A stretch of DNA of 64,000 nt, taken from assembly GCF_004341685.1 (NCBI RefSeq), contig NZ_SMAA01000001.1, forward strand, positions 124,001 to 188,000, in the 5' to 3' direction. Below the pieces are notes generated by a model that made no database searches, was not told the DNA's origin, and saw nothing but the letters and a program-made list of their open reading frames with translations. Below, in pieces: positions 1 to 9,672 of the stretch; the first letter of the stretch is position 1, and each line of letters opens with the position of its first letter. The position numbers were made by a program, and so were the translations under genes. The DNA comes from Pectinatus cerevisiiphilus. Lineage in GTDB: Bacteria > Bacillota > Negativicutes > Selenomonadales > Selenomonadaceae.

Positions 1-513
1 GCAGAAGATGTGAGAGAGAAGATAAGGACGGCACTGCAAGAGCAGTATGTTTTTGATACGACGATAAGGAAAAATTTTCAGATGCTTTATCCTCAAATAA
101 GTGATGCAGAAATATATATGGCATTGCAGGCTGCCGGTTTAGGTGAATTTATTGCCCAGGTACCACAAAAATTGGCTACACGTACAGGCCGCGATGGCAG
201 GTATTTGTCAGGTGGACAACGTAGGCGGCTGGTTATTGCTTTGGCACTTGCCCGCAAAACGCCATTACTCATTCTTGATGAACCGACGGCGGGACTTGAT
301 GCCCTATCAGCCGGTGAAATAATAAAAACAATAATGCACGTGTCTACAGATAGGACAGTTTTGGTAATAACGCATGATTTAAGCCGTATTGAAGAATTTG
401 ACAGGGTACTTATTCTTGATGATGGGAAAATAGCTGAAGCGGGAACCCCATCAGAACTGCAAAACCTGAATGGTTTATTCGCACAAATGCTGCGCTGTCG
501 TAATGTTATTTAA
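1..513 (+). CDS. ABC exporter ATP-binding domain, CydC/CydD-like (5' end outside window)
   Basis: The open frame runs in from the window edge, so the gene starts upstream and only about the last 170 residues are seen. They hold the second half of an ABC nucleotide-binding domain: a Q-loop-like EQYVFDTTIRKNF, the signature LSGGQRRRL, Walker B LLILDEPTAG and the switch histidine in LVITHDLSR. The YVFDTTIR pattern is typical of exporter-type ATPases fused to membrane domains, such as the CydDC thiol exporters, rather than of import ATPases. That subfamily is an inference, because the membrane half is not visible. It is followed by a strong promoter and a riboflavin transporter gene, so it probably ends its own operon. 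Confidence 0.75.
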   Translation, partial: AEDVREKIRTALQEQYVFDTTIRKNFQMLYPQISDAEIYMALQAAGLGEFIAQVPQKLATRTGRDGRYLSGGQRRRLVIALALARKTPLLILDEPTAGLDALSAGEIIKTIMHVSTDRTVLVITHDLSRIEEFDRVLILDDGKIAEAGTPSELQNLNGLFAQMLRCRNVI

Positions 514-535
514 TCGAGCTGCTAATGCTGACAGC

Positions 536-564
536 TTGACCAGGTAGTAGTTATCTATTATAAT
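536..564 (+). promoter_or_regulatory. Sigma-70-type promoter for the ribU-like gene
   Basis: TTGACC (536-541), a 17-nt spacer and a perfect TATAAT (559-564). Transcription would start near 571 and leave a leader of about 100 nt before ribU. I looked for the FMN riboswitch core in this leader, since ribU genes often have one, and did not find it. Confidence 0.75.
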
Positions 565-684
565 ATGGGCGGCGCAGACGAATTCCCTTTAAGCGTAAGT
601 ATGGCAGCAAAGATTTATCTATAGGACGAAATTGCTTTTATAAATGATTAGGAAAGCAAATAGAAATTGGAGAACAAAAAGTAT

Positions 685-1227
685 ATGGAATTTAATAAAG
701 TAAAGGTTTTGACCAGTATGGCAATGCTGATTGCGATATCATTGGTATTAGTAGCAGCGGTCACTTTTCCCGTCATTCCGGCAGCACCGTATTTGAAATA
801 TGATCCGGCGGATATCCCTATATTGCTTGGGACATTTTTGTTCGGTACACCGGCGGGGTTATTGCTGACGGCGATAACTGCCGTATTGCAGGGATTGCTA
901 ATAAGCACCGATGGTGGTCCAATTGGTATATTGATGCATTTTCTCGCTACAGGAAGTTTTGTTTTGGTTGCTGGTGTTATCTACCACCGCGGCAGGACGA
1001 AAAGGGCAGCTTGTGTTGCGCTTTTGCTGGGGACGGTGACAATGACAGTAGTCATGGTGGTTTTTAATTTGATTTTTACACCGCTTTTTCTGGGAGCACC
1101 GATGAAGAAAATAGTGGAAATGTTGTTGCCTGTTATAATTCCATTTAATTTATTGAAAGCAGGAATAAATTCTGTATTGACTTGGATAATTTATAAACCT
1201 GTGAGCAGATTTGTACATAAGGTTTAG
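685..1227 (+). CDS. ribU: Riboflavin ECF transporter S component (RibU family)
   Basis: A small polytopic membrane protein of about 180 residues with five or six hydrophobic segments. The sequence matches the RibU pattern: a P-x-x-PYLKYDPADIP stretch after helix 1, LLGTFLFGTPAGLL, and a C-terminal IPFNLLKAGINS. RibU binds riboflavin and docks on the shared EcfAA'T energizing module, which is not in this window. The start is uncertain: ATG at 685 has GGAG at 669-672, while a TTG at 667 follows AGGAAAG at 650-656; I prefer the ATG. The gene has its own promoter and ends at a hairpin terminator. Confidence 0.85.
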   Translation: MEFNKVKVLTSMAMLIAISLVLVAAVTFPVIPAAPYLKYDPADIPILLGTFLFGTPAGLLLTAITAVLQGLLISTDGGPIGILMHFLATGSFVLVAGVIYHRGRTKRAACVALLLGTVTMTVVMVVFNLIFTPLFLGAPMKKIVEMLLPVIIPFNLLKAGINSVLTWIIYKPVSRFVHKV

Positions 1228-1244
1228 TATTTATTTGTGAATAG

Positions 1245-1285
1245 ACAGGGGTGCTGTGGTTGGCAGCAGATATCCCTGTTTTTTT
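1245..1285 (+). terminator. Rho-independent terminator after ribU
   Basis: ACAGGG (1245-1250) pairs with CCCTGT (1274-1279), TGCTG (1252-1256) pairs with CAGCA (1264-1268), and seven T residues follow. Confidence 0.8.
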
Positions 1286-1355
1286 ATGGGCAAGAACAGC
1301 TAGGACAGATATGCTTTTGATTAGGCATAAATTTTATACAGAAAGGGGATATTGC

Positions 1356-2618
1356 TTGAATATAGACAAGTATAAGAAAAATTTAAAGACAGAAATAGTG
1401 GCAGGCGTAACATCTTTTTTTGCAATATCATATATTATTATAATAAATCCATTAATTTTGGCGGATGCAGGTATACCAGTCGATTTTAGTATTTTTGCAA
1501 CGATCATTATATCAGTAATCGGCTGTTTACTGATTGGTTTTTGGGCTGATGCGCCACTTGTAATCACACCGGGAATGGGGGTTAATGCCCTCTTTACATA
1601 TACGGTAGTAGGCAGCATGGGATTTAACTGGCGGGAGGCACTTGCTATATCTATGGCAGCAAGCATCATATTTGCCTTTGTAGCTTGTTCCCGATTGTCG
1701 GTATTTTTTGCGGATAATATACCTAAATCATTAAAATGCGGTATTACAGCAGGGATTGGTTTATTTTTAGTAGAAATAGGATTAGAGAAGGGCGGCCTGA
1801 TCGTACGGGGAACAAATTCACTGGTAGCACTGGCACCCCTACAAAATGCGGCACTCTTGACAATTTTCGGTCTGCTGTTGAGCTTAGCCTTATATTTGCG
1901 GAAGGTAAACGGCTGTTTTTTTATCGCTATAGTTATAACAAGTATTATTGGGATTGTTATGGGGATGGATTCATCGCTGCCGGTAAATGTTGATCTTGGC
2001 AGACTGAGCGCATACGGTAGTGTCGTTTGGCAAATGGATTTTTCCGCCGTATTGAGTTTTCGCTTTTGGCTGGCAGTATTTTCTATGGCGATGCTTTTGA
2101 TTTTTGATACTATGGGAATTTTGGAAGGATTATTACCCAATAAGGATAAATTTAAGAAATCTTTTGCGGGAACATCAATAATTTCAATCCTTTCCAGTAT
2201 TTTTGGAACAAGTCCAGCCATTGCAGCTGCTGAAAGTGCGGCCGGCATCACCAGTGGTGGGCGCGGTGGTATGACTGCCATTACGGCGGGAATAATGTTC
2301 TTCCTTTCTTTATTCTTCGTTCCCTTTTTGGCCTATGTACCACAGGCAGCTGTCGCCCCGGTCATTATTATCACGGGGATGATAATGCTCAATCAGCTTA
2401 AAAATGTTGATTTTGCTGATTTCACAGAATGGTTTCCGGCTTTTATGATGGTGATTATGATACCGCTTTCAGGCAGTGTTTCAGCAGGGATGGCTTTTGG
2501 TTTTGTCCTTTTTCCACTGCTGAAAATTTTTGTTGGCAAAGCACGCCAGGTAAACTCGTTGATATATATATTGGGTTTTTTGTTTTTACTTGACTTGTTT
2601 TTTAATTCGTCTAAATAA
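1356..2618 (+). CDS. Purine (guanine/hypoxanthine/adenine) permease, AzgA-type NCS2 family
   Basis: A 420-residue transporter with 12 or more hydrophobic segments. Family signatures are visible: TEIVAGVTSFFAISY near the N terminus, ITPGMGVNALFTY, and a late TSPAIAAAESAAGITSGGRGG stretch of the nucleobase-binding region. AzgA-type carriers import purine bases with protons. The TTG at 1356 is chosen because GAAAGGGGA (1341-1349) sits 6-7 nt ahead; the frame opens further upstream, but that part overlaps the ribU terminator and has no ribosome site. It heads a salvage cluster with deoB, a nucleoside phosphorylase and cdd. The closest named relatives would be PbuG or PbuO; the exact base is not readable from sequence. 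Confidence 0.88.
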   Translation: MNIDKYKKNLKTEIVAGVTSFFAISYIIIINPLILADAGIPVDFSIFATIIISVIGCLLIGFWADAPLVITPGMGVNALFTYTVVGSMGFNWREALAISMAASIIFAFVACSRLSVFFADNIPKSLKCGITAGIGLFLVEIGLEKGGLIVRGTNSLVALAPLQNAALLTIFGLLLSLALYLRKVNGCFFIAIVITSIIGIVMGMDSSLPVNVDLGRLSAYGSVVWQMDFSAVLSFRFWLAVFSMAMLLIFDTMGILEGLLPNKDKFKKSFAGTSIISILSSIFGTSPAIAAAESAAGITSGGRGGMTAITAGIMFFLSLFFVPFLAYVPQAAVAPVIIITGMIMLNQLKNVDFADFTEWFPAFMMVIMIPLSGSVSAGMAFGFVLFPLLKIFVGKARQVNSLIYILGFLFLLDLFFNSSK

Positions 2619-2675
2619 GCTTTAGTGAATTTTTGGGGGCTAATATATGCCCTCGTATGTTTTGGAGGTATAAAA

Positions 2676-3848
2676 ATGGCTATAAATAGAGTGTTTGTTA
2701 TTGTACTTGACAGTTGTGGAATGGGAGCCGCGCCGGACGCAGGAGAATTCGGCGACCATGATTGCAACACGCTGCGTTCGATTGTTTCCTCAAAGGAATA
2801 TTCCACACCAAATATGAAAAAGATAGGCCTTTTTAATATTGATGGCGTCGACTATGCAGAAAAAGAAGCTTTACCTCTTGGAGCATTTGCCCGTTTGCAG
2901 GAAAAATCGAGGGGAAAAGACACAACGATAGGCCATTGGGAAATAGCGGGAATAGTTTCCCCGGATGCTTTACCGACTTATCCAAATGGTTTTCCGGCAG
3001 ACGTAATTGCAGAACTGGAAAGGGCTTTTGGCAGGAAAATACTTTGTAATAAACCTTATTCGGGAACGAAGGTAATTCACGATTATGGGCAAGAGCATGA
3101 AAAAACAGGAGCGTTGATAGTATATACGTCAGCAGACAGTGTTTTGCAAATCGCTGCACATGAAGATGTTGTGCCGTTGGAAAAATTGTATGAATATTGC
3201 CGTATTGCGCGTAAAATAATGCACGGAAATCATTCGGTAGGCAGAATTATAGCAAGGCCTTTTATCGGCAAATACCCAAACTATGAAAGAACACCGCACC
3301 GTCATGATTTTTCATTGCTGCCGCCAGCGGATACAATGCTTGATGTGTTACAAAAGAAAGGTTTTGCCACAATTTGTGTTGGCAAAATTTCAGATATTTT
3401 TGCAGGCCGTGGTGTAGGACAGTATATTCCAATCGAGGGCAATGAAGATGGAATGAAGAAAACGATAGCGATACTGGGGAAAGATTTTAAGGGATTGTGC
3501 TTTGTTAATTTAGTTGATTTTGATATGAAATATGGTCATCGCCGTGACGTCGACGGCTATGCTCGGGCAGCGACAGTCTTCGACAAACAGTTGGGCGAAT
3601 TCATGGGAAAAATGCGTGCGGGAGATGTATTGATGATAACAGCTGACCATGGCTGTGATCCGAAAGCACCGGGGACAGACCATACAAGAGAATATGTGCC
3701 TTTGCTCATTTTGGGTAAAGCAATAAAAGCAGGTGTGAATCTCGGAACGCGGCCTACTTTTGCTGATATTGCGGCAACCGTAACAGATATATTTGGCGTT
3801 CATTTAAAAACGCAGGGGATGAGTATGGCGGATAAAATCTTGCTATAG
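2676..3848 (+). CDS. deoB: Phosphopentomutase DeoB
   Basis: A cytosolic enzyme of the alkaline-phosphatase superfamily, 390 residues, the normal length. It interconverts ribose-1-phosphate and ribose-5-phosphate (and the deoxy forms), passing the sugar from nucleoside phosphorolysis into the pentose phosphate pathway. Metal-binding motifs are present: VLDSCGMGAAPDA at the N terminus, GKDTTIGHWE, and ITADHGCDP near the C terminus. ATG 2676 follows GGAGG (2664-2668) with 7-nt spacing; the frame extends upstream without support. It lies between the purine permease and a pyrimidine-nucleoside phosphorylase, the usual partners. Confidence 0.95.
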   Translation: MAINRVFVIVLDSCGMGAAPDAGEFGDHDCNTLRSIVSSKEYSTPNMKKIGLFNIDGVDYAEKEALPLGAFARLQEKSRGKDTTIGHWEIAGIVSPDALPTYPNGFPADVIAELERAFGRKILCNKPYSGTKVIHDYGQEHEKTGALIVYTSADSVLQIAAHEDVVPLEKLYEYCRIARKIMHGNHSVGRIIARPFIGKYPNYERTPHRHDFSLLPPADTMLDVLQKKGFATICVGKISDIFAGRGVGQYIPIEGNEDGMKKTIAILGKDFKGLCFVNLVDFDMKYGHRRDVDGYARAATVFDKQLGEFMGKMRAGDVLMITADHGCDPKAPGTDHTREYVPLLILGKAIKAGVNLGTRPTFADIAATVTDIFGVHLKTQGMSMADKILL

Positions 3849-3898
3849 TGTGGAGAAGGTAGCTGCTGGGAAAAGGCAAACTTTGTGGAGGTATGCTG

Positions 3899-5221
3899 AT
3901 GCGAATATTCGATATCATTACAAAAAAGAAACACGGCTGTGCTTTAACGGATGCAGAAATAGAATATATGGTAGACGGTTTTGTGCAAAATGATATTGCT
4001 GATTATCAGATGGCGGCGATGCTCATGGCTATTTGGTTTAAGGGTATGAATGACCATGAACTTTTTGTTTTGACGCAAGCAATGGCAAGATCAGGAGATA
4101 TGATTGATTTATCAGCAATTACAGGTAAAAAAGTGGACAAACACAGTACCGGCGGGGTTGGCGATAAGACTACGCTGGTAATTGCACCTATTGTTGCTGC
4201 CTGTGGTGGCAAGGTCGCTAAAATGTCAGGGCGTGGACTCGGACATACTGGCGGAACTATTGATAAATTGGAATCGATACCTAAAATGCGTACCTCCTTG
4301 CAACAGGCAGAGTTCTTTTCTATTGTAAATAAGATTGGCTTGGCAGTTATCGGCCAAACGGGAAATCTTGCTCCGGCTGATAAGAAAATATATGCACTGC
4401 GTGATGTAACCGCAACGGTTGATAGTATTCCTTTGATTGCGTCATCAATTATGAGTAAAAAACTTGCGGCTGGCAGCGATTGCATTTTGCTTGATGTCAA
4501 GACAGGCAGTGGTGCTTTTATGAAAACCTTGGATGAATCAATCCAGTTGGCACAGAAAATGGTGGCTATCGGTGAACAGGCGGGACGAAAGACATTGGCT
4601 TTGATTACGGATATGGATATTCCGCTCGGTGCAGCTGTAGGTAATTCACTGGAAGTTATTGAAGCAATTAATACTTTGCAGGGGAATGGGCCAAAAGATT
4701 TGACTAACATTTGTTTACAGCTGGCAGCTAATATGCTTTATTTATTAGATAAGGGCAGTATGCCGGAATGCTTGGCGATGGCGCAGAAAACAATAGAAGA
4801 CGGCAGCGCTTTCACTAAGTTTGCCGCAATGGTTGAAGCCCAAGGCGGAGATACAGCTTTTGTTTATGATACCAGTAAGTTTGCCCGGGCACGCTACTGT
4901 AAAAGAATTTTGGCGGATGCAGATGGTTTTATCAGTAAGATGAATGCTGAAAAATGTGGCATTGCATCAGTTATGCTGGGAGCAGGACGTGAGGTCAAAG
5001 ACGCGTCAATTGATTTTTCGGCAGGTATCATGATTCGTAAAAAATATGGTGAAGCTGTGAGAAAAGGGGATATACTGGCGGAGCTATTTACCTCTGAGGA
5101 AAAACGACTGGAGGAAGCGGCACTTGTATATAAAACAGCGATCATTATAAGTAAAACAAAACCCGTGCAAATCCCTTTGGTTTTTGCACGGGTAGAAAAG
5201 GATAAAGTAGAAAAATTTTAG
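3899..5221 (+). CDS. pdp: Pyrimidine-nucleoside (thymidine) phosphorylase
   Basis: About 440 residues. It splits uridine, thymidine or deoxyuridine with phosphate to give the base and (deoxy)ribose-1-phosphate, the DeoB substrate. The family signature SGRGLGHTGGTIDKLE is intact, as are KHSTGGVGDKTT (phosphate loop) and KTGSGAFMK. Two in-frame ATGs lie at 3893 and 3899; GGAGG at 3887-3891 leaves only one base before the first and seven before the second, so 3899 is preferred. The gene is followed 12 nt later by cdd. Pdp (broad) and DeoA (thymidine) are hard to separate by eye; the Firmicute context favours Pdp. Confidence 0.92.
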   Translation: MRIFDIITKKKHGCALTDAEIEYMVDGFVQNDIADYQMAAMLMAIWFKGMNDHELFVLTQAMARSGDMIDLSAITGKKVDKHSTGGVGDKTTLVIAPIVAACGGKVAKMSGRGLGHTGGTIDKLESIPKMRTSLQQAEFFSIVNKIGLAVIGQTGNLAPADKKIYALRDVTATVDSIPLIASSIMSKKLAAGSDCILLDVKTGSGAFMKTLDESIQLAQKMVAIGEQAGRKTLALITDMDIPLGAAVGNSLEVIEAINTLQGNGPKDLTNICLQLAANMLYLLDKGSMPECLAMAQKTIEDGSAFTKFAAMVEAQGGDTAFVYDTSKFARARYCKRILADADGFISKMNAEKCGIASVMLGAGREVKDASIDFSAGIMIRKKYGEAVRKGDILAELFTSEEKRLEEAALVYKTAIIISKTKPVQIPLVFARVEKDKVEKF

Positions 5222-5233
5222 GGGGGCTGCTGT

Positions 5234-5641
5234 ATGGCGATGGCTGATACACTGCTGGAGGCTGCCAAAAAAGCTAGAGAATTTGCCTATAGTCCGTATT
5301 CAAAATTTAAGGTAGGCGCTGCCGTCTTGGCAAAAAGCGGCAGTATATATACGGGGTGTAATATTGAGAATGCATCTTACGGACTTACTAATTGTGCTGA
5401 GCGAACAGCTATATTTAAAGCCATTGCAGCGGGAGAAGTGAATCTCACAGCGCTGGCAGTGGTTGCTGATACAAAAGAACCAGTTTCGCCTTGTGGTGCT
5501 TGCCGGCAAGTAATGGCAGAATTTAAGATAAATAAGATTATTATGGGTAACTTGCAGGGAAAAATGAGAGAGGTAACATTGGCAGAGTTATTGCCATTTT
5601 CTTTTACTGATACTGATTTCACAGATAAACATAATGGATGA
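5234..5641 (+). CDS. cdd: Cytidine deaminase
   Basis: A 135-residue homotetramer-type cytidine deaminase that converts cytidine or deoxycytidine to uridine or deoxyuridine, feeding the phosphorylase encoded just upstream. The zinc site is complete: CAERTAIFKA (zinc Cys and catalytic Glu) and SPCGACRQVM (two zinc Cys). The start ATG 5234 follows a G-rich AGGGGGG site; a second in-frame ATG at 5240 is possible. It is the last gene of the salvage cluster. Confidence 0.95.
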   Translation: MAMADTLLEAAKKAREFAYSPYSKFKVGAAVLAKSGSIYTGCNIENASYGLTNCAERTAIFKAIAAGEVNLTALAVVADTKEPVSPCGACRQVMAEFKINKIIMGNLQGKMREVTLAELLPFSFTDTDFTDKHNG

Positions 5642-5683
5642 TAAGACGGCTGACCGTGCAGTCAGCTAAAAAGGAGGGGTTTT

Positions 5684-6442
5684 GTGATTATAAAGCTTGA
5701 ACAATATATCCTGGATAGATTGACTGCTACGGAGAAAAAAATTATTGATTATATCAATGCTAGTGATACGGAATTGAGTAAGATGTCGATTGTCGATATT
5801 GCTTTTGAAACATTTACTTCACCTTCTACAGTGTCGAGGGCAATTAGAAAATGTGGTATAAACGGATTCAATGAATTGCGATATTTGCTTATGAAACCGA
5901 ATGATAATAAGAACATAGCCAGTGTCAACGAAATTATGAATAAATCTCTAGTAGAGGCAGCGCAGACGATTGAACGGGTATCTATTAATAAGCTACTGGA
6001 GATAATAAACACGATTATTAGTTATAAAAATAAGAAAATTTATGTATTTTCACGTGGCCCGACAGCAATGGTAGCAGCGGAATTTTGTTTTAAAATGGAA
6101 TTACTTGATTATAATATAACGCATACAGATGATCCGAAAATAATTGAGCAGATAGCGAAAAATGCCGTTAAAAATAATCTATTTATAATGTTTTCGTTAA
6201 ATGGACAGACTAGAGAATTGATAACTGCTGCAAAACTGATCAATAAAGTGGATGCTAAGCTGATAATATGCTGTTGTTATGATAAAAGCACTTTACTGCA
6301 ATATGCTGACTATTATCTAATTGCATATAAGAGTAAGAATGTTTCAATTAAAGAATTTGAAGTTACATCGAGAATACCGTTATTTATATTATCGCGTATA
6401 ATAATTGATTATTTGGTGGAACAAAAAAATACTTTGCTTTAA
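5684..6442 (+). CDS. MurR/RpiR-family transcriptional regulator (HTH plus SIS domain)
   Basis: A 252-residue regulator with an N-terminal RpiR helix-turn-helix (about residues 1-77, including the recognition segment SPSTVSRAIRKCG) and a C-terminal SIS phosphosugar-binding domain (about 105-240, with VFSRGPTAMVA and MFSLNGQTRE). Such proteins sense sugar phosphates and usually control the adjacent catabolic genes. GTG 5684 follows AAGGAGGGG. It precedes a GatY aldolase, a PfkB kinase and a fructose-family PTS, which are its likely targets. Two matching palindromes lie between it and the aldolase gene. The effector is probably a ketose phosphate from that pathway, by inference. Confidence 0.88.
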   Translation: MIIKLEQYILDRLTATEKKIIDYINASDTELSKMSIVDIAFETFTSPSTVSRAIRKCGINGFNELRYLLMKPNDNKNIASVNEIMNKSLVEAAQTIERVSINKLLEIINTIISYKNKKIYVFSRGPTAMVAAEFCFKMELLDYNITHTDDPKIIEQIAKNAVKNNLFIMFSLNGQTRELITAAKLINKVDAKLIICCCYDKSTLLQYADYYLIAYKSKNVSIKEFEVTSRIPLFILSRIIIDYLVEQKNTLL

Positions 6443-6450
6443 CAAATATA

Positions 6451-6466
6451 TTTATAAATGTATAAA
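6451..6466. promoter_or_regulatory. Candidate RpiR operator, copy 1
   Basis: TTTATA-AATG-TATAAA, perfect 6-bp arms around a 4-nt spacer, immediately downstream of the regulator stop codon. A near-identical copy lies at 6523-6538 on the other side of a terminator. Binding by the adjacent RpiR protein is inference. Confidence 0.45.
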
Positions 6467-6473
6467 CCTTCCT

Positions 6474-6515
6474 GAAAATCTTTTCATGTAAACTTGGAAA
6501 GATTTTCTTTTTATT
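6474..6515 (+). terminator. Terminator after the RpiR gene
   Basis: GAAAATCTTTTC (6474-6485) pairs with GGAAAGATTTTC (6496-6507) with one G-T wobble, followed by a T-rich tract. Confidence 0.75.
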
Positions 6516-6522
6516 TTGTGCG

Positions 6523-6538
6523 ATTATAAACGTATAAA
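6523..6538. promoter_or_regulatory. Candidate RpiR operator, copy 2
   Basis: TTATA-AACG-TATAA palindrome. Positions 6524-6538 match 6452-6466 at 14 of 15 bases. It lies about 35 nt upstream of the aldolase start, where a repressor would act. Confidence 0.45.
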
Positions 6539-6552
6539 AATAAATAATCTGA

Positions 6553-7425
<873 letters not shown>

Positions 7426-7441
7426 TTTGGGAGAGCAGCGG

Positions 7442-8368
7442 ATGATTTATACTTTGACGATGAACCCTGCTATTGATTTTAATATTACGGGGAAAGATAT
7501 TAAAAAAAATTTTGTTAATAGAACATGGAATCCAGTGTATACGCCAAACGGTAAAGGTGTAAATGTTTCTCTGGTGTTAAAGCATTTTGGTTATAAGTCT
7601 GTTGTGATGGGTTTCTTCGGGGGTTTTAGTGGTAAATATATCGTAGATGAATTAGAGCGTGCCAATATTGACGTACAGCCTGTATGGGTCGATGATGTGA
7701 CCAGAATAAATATATTTTTGAATGATGGTAGTGATGAATATAAATTTGTCAATAAAGGGGCTTTTGTGTCATACCAAAATCAACAAGAATTATTGCAAAG
7801 GATACAAGCTCTTACTGACTGTGAATATTTATCCATAAGTGGCAGTCTGCCACCAGGAATAGATGAAGATTATTATGATGAAATTGCGCAGATCTGTCGA
7901 GAAAAAAATATAAAATTGATTTTAGATATAAGTTCGCCTCATTTAAAGGAATTACTTAAATATAAACCTTTTTTAATAAAACCTAATGATGACGAAGTCA
8001 AACAGATCTTTGGCTATGATGTAATTTCCGATGACACTGCGGTGGTGGCGCTGAAAGCTCTCACAAAACAAGGCGCTAGAAACGTTTTGCTGACGATGGG
8101 GAGTAAGGGTGCGTATTTTACAAATGGAAGAGATGTATATTTTTCTACTGCTCAGAAAATAAAATTGCTCAGTTCAGCATGTGCTGGAGATTCAGCTTTA
8201 GCAGCTTTTTTAAGCGAGTTTTTATATGAAGGGAGTATTGAAGAGGCCTTAAAAAAATCGGCAGCGACAGGAGCTAATGTTGCTGAGAGCAATGCGCTGG
8301 GAGAGATGGAGAAGGTAGAAGAGTATATGAATCATATACAAATTATAAAGAAAGGAAAAATAAAATGA
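7442..8368 (+). CDS. PfkB-family phosphosugar kinase (1-phosphofructokinase / tagatose-phosphate kinase type)
   Basis: A 308-residue ribokinase-superfamily kinase of the 1-phosphofructokinase/LacC group: MIYTLTMNPAIDF at the N terminus, NGKGVNVSLVL, SGSLPPGI, and a C-terminal SACAGDSALAAF in which the catalytic Asp of the usual GAGD motif is present but the first Gly is Cys-Ala. It would phosphorylate a ketose monophosphate to the bisphosphate cleaved by the aldolase just upstream. ATG 7442 follows GGGAGAG, 16 nt after the aldolase stop. Its stop overlaps the EIIBC start (ATGA at 8365-8368), so the two are translationally coupled. Fructose-1-phosphate and tagatose-1-phosphate are both reasonable substrates. 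Confidence 0.85.
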   Translation: MIYTLTMNPAIDFNITGKDIKKNFVNRTWNPVYTPNGKGVNVSLVLKHFGYKSVVMGFFGGFSGKYIVDELERANIDVQPVWVDDVTRINIFLNDGSDEYKFVNKGAFVSYQNQQELLQRIQALTDCEYLSISGSLPPGIDEDYYDEIAQICREKNIKLILDISSPHLKELLKYKPFLIKPNDDEVKQIFGYDVISDDTAVVALKALTKQGARNVLLTMGSKGAYFTNGRDVYFSTAQKIKLLSSACAGDSALAAFLSEFLYEGSIEEALKKSAATGANVAESNALGEMEKVEEYMNHIQIIKKGKIK

Positions 8369-9672
8369 AAAAATTATTAGCAGTTACAGGCTGCCCTACG
8401 GGAATTGCCCATACTTTTATGGCAGCAGAAGCCTTGCAAAGGGCAGCAGAAGCTAATGGCGTTCAAATGAAAGTAGAGACGAATGGCGCTGTAGGGGTTG
8501 AGAATGAATTAACAGCAAAAGAAATAGCAGAAGCAGACTGTATCATAATAGCGTGCGATAAAAATGTTGAAATGGAAAGATTTAATGGGAAGCCAATAAT
8601 AGAGGTATCTGTGACAGACGGTATAGCCAAGGCGGACGCTTTAATAAAGAAAGCCATATCAGGAGGAGTTGCTGTCCGTGGTGAAGAAAAGAAAAAAAAT
8701 TCTGAGATAACAGAGGAATTTTCTGGAGCACCATCTGTGGGACACGAAATATATAAACACCTAATGGCCGGTGTTTCCAATATGATTCCTTTCGTTGTTG
8801 CAGGTGGTATTTTAGTTGCTATATCTTTTTTATGGGGAATTTATTCTTTTGATCCTAATTCGGATCAATACAATGCTACTGCTGCTTTGCTTAAATCAGT
8901 CGGTGGAGCATCTATGGGATTAATGGTACCTATTTTGACGGCCTATATAGCAAATTCTATTGCTAATAGACCAGGACTTGTCGCTGGATTTGTTGCAGGG
9001 ACTATTGCTCTGACAACTGGGTCAGGATTTATTGGTGGTATTATTGGCGGCTTTATGGCTGGCTATTTTGCCAAATGGATGGTTAAAATACTTTCAGGAT
9101 TACCTAAAGAATTTGAGGGATTAAAATCAATTTTTCTCATACCATTGGTCACTGTAGCGGTTATTGGAACTATTATGGCTTTATTGGGCGACCCTGTTTC
9201 AGCGGTTAACAAATTTATGATGGATTTTTTGTCTAACCTGCAAAATTCGAATCCAATATTTCTCGGTATTGTAATTGGGTGTATGAGTGCGTTTGATATG
9301 GGGGGACCAGTTAACAAAGCAGCATATGTAACAGGAACGCTTTTGCTTGGACAAGGTAATTTTTATTTTATGGCTGGTGTTTCAGCAGCGTGTATTACAC
9401 CACCTTTGGTCATTGCAATTGCAGTTACTATTTTTCCGAAAAAATTTACTAAGGATGAAAGAGCAGCAGGCTTTGTAAATTATATACTGGGATGCACACA
9501 TATTACTGAAGGGGCGATACCATTTGCAGCAAAATCACCATTTAGAGTATTGCCAATATTGATGATGAGTTCATCCATATCGGCTGTGCTTACATATATG
9601 ATGAAGGTACAAGTACCGGCACCTCACGGTGGTTTTTTGATATTGGCATTAGTAGATAAACCTTTGGTATGA
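8365..9672 (+). CDS. Fructose-family PTS EIIBC, cut by an in-frame TGA
   Basis: The EIIB domain (residues 1-100, phospho-Cys10 in TGCPTGIAHTFMAAEAL) is joined to an EIIC domain (about 135 onward, polytopic, with SAFDMGGPVNKAAY and HITEGAIPFAAKSP). It imports and phosphorylates a ketose at C1. After PLV the frame meets TGA (9670-9672), but the same frame continues for 23 sense codons (VACILVGSVIGALVYG and so on) to a TAG at 9742-9744, 9 nt before the EIIA gene. One base change from TGG would restore a 459-residue protein ending in the expected last transmembrane helix. As written the protein lacks that helix. Given a neighbouring tagatose-type aldolase, D-tagatose is a candidate substrate; fructose is the other. 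Confidence 0.85.
   Translation: MKKLLAVTGCPTGIAHTFMAAEALQRAAEANGVQMKVETNGAVGVENELTAKEIAEADCIIIACDKNVEMERFNGKPIIEVSVTDGIAKADALIKKAISGGVAVRGEEKKKNSEITEEFSGAPSVGHEIYKHLMAGVSNMIPFVVAGGILVAISFLWGIYSFDPNSDQYNATAALLKSVGGASMGLMVPILTAYIANSIANRPGLVAGFVAGTIALTTGSGFIGGIIGGFMAGYFAKWMVKILSGLPKEFEGLKSIFLIPLVTVAVIGTIMALLGDPVSAVNKFMMDFLSNLQNSNPIFLGIVIGCMSAFDMGGPVNKAAYVTGTLLLGQGNFYFMAGVSAACITPPLVIAIAVTIFPKKFTKDERAAGFVNYILGCTHITEGAIPFAAKSPFRVLPILMMSSSISAVLTYMMKVQVPAPHGGFLILALVDKPLV

Noticed and set aside
571-666. Possible FMN riboswitch in the ribU leader
   Set aside because: The leader is of a suitable length, but I could not find the conserved FMN aptamer core or a terminator before the start codon.
1334-2281. 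Long minus-strand ORF of 315 codons opposite the purine permease
   Set aside because: It is a mirror of the permease gene, has no ribosome site or family resemblance, and the plus-strand protein is a clear transporter.
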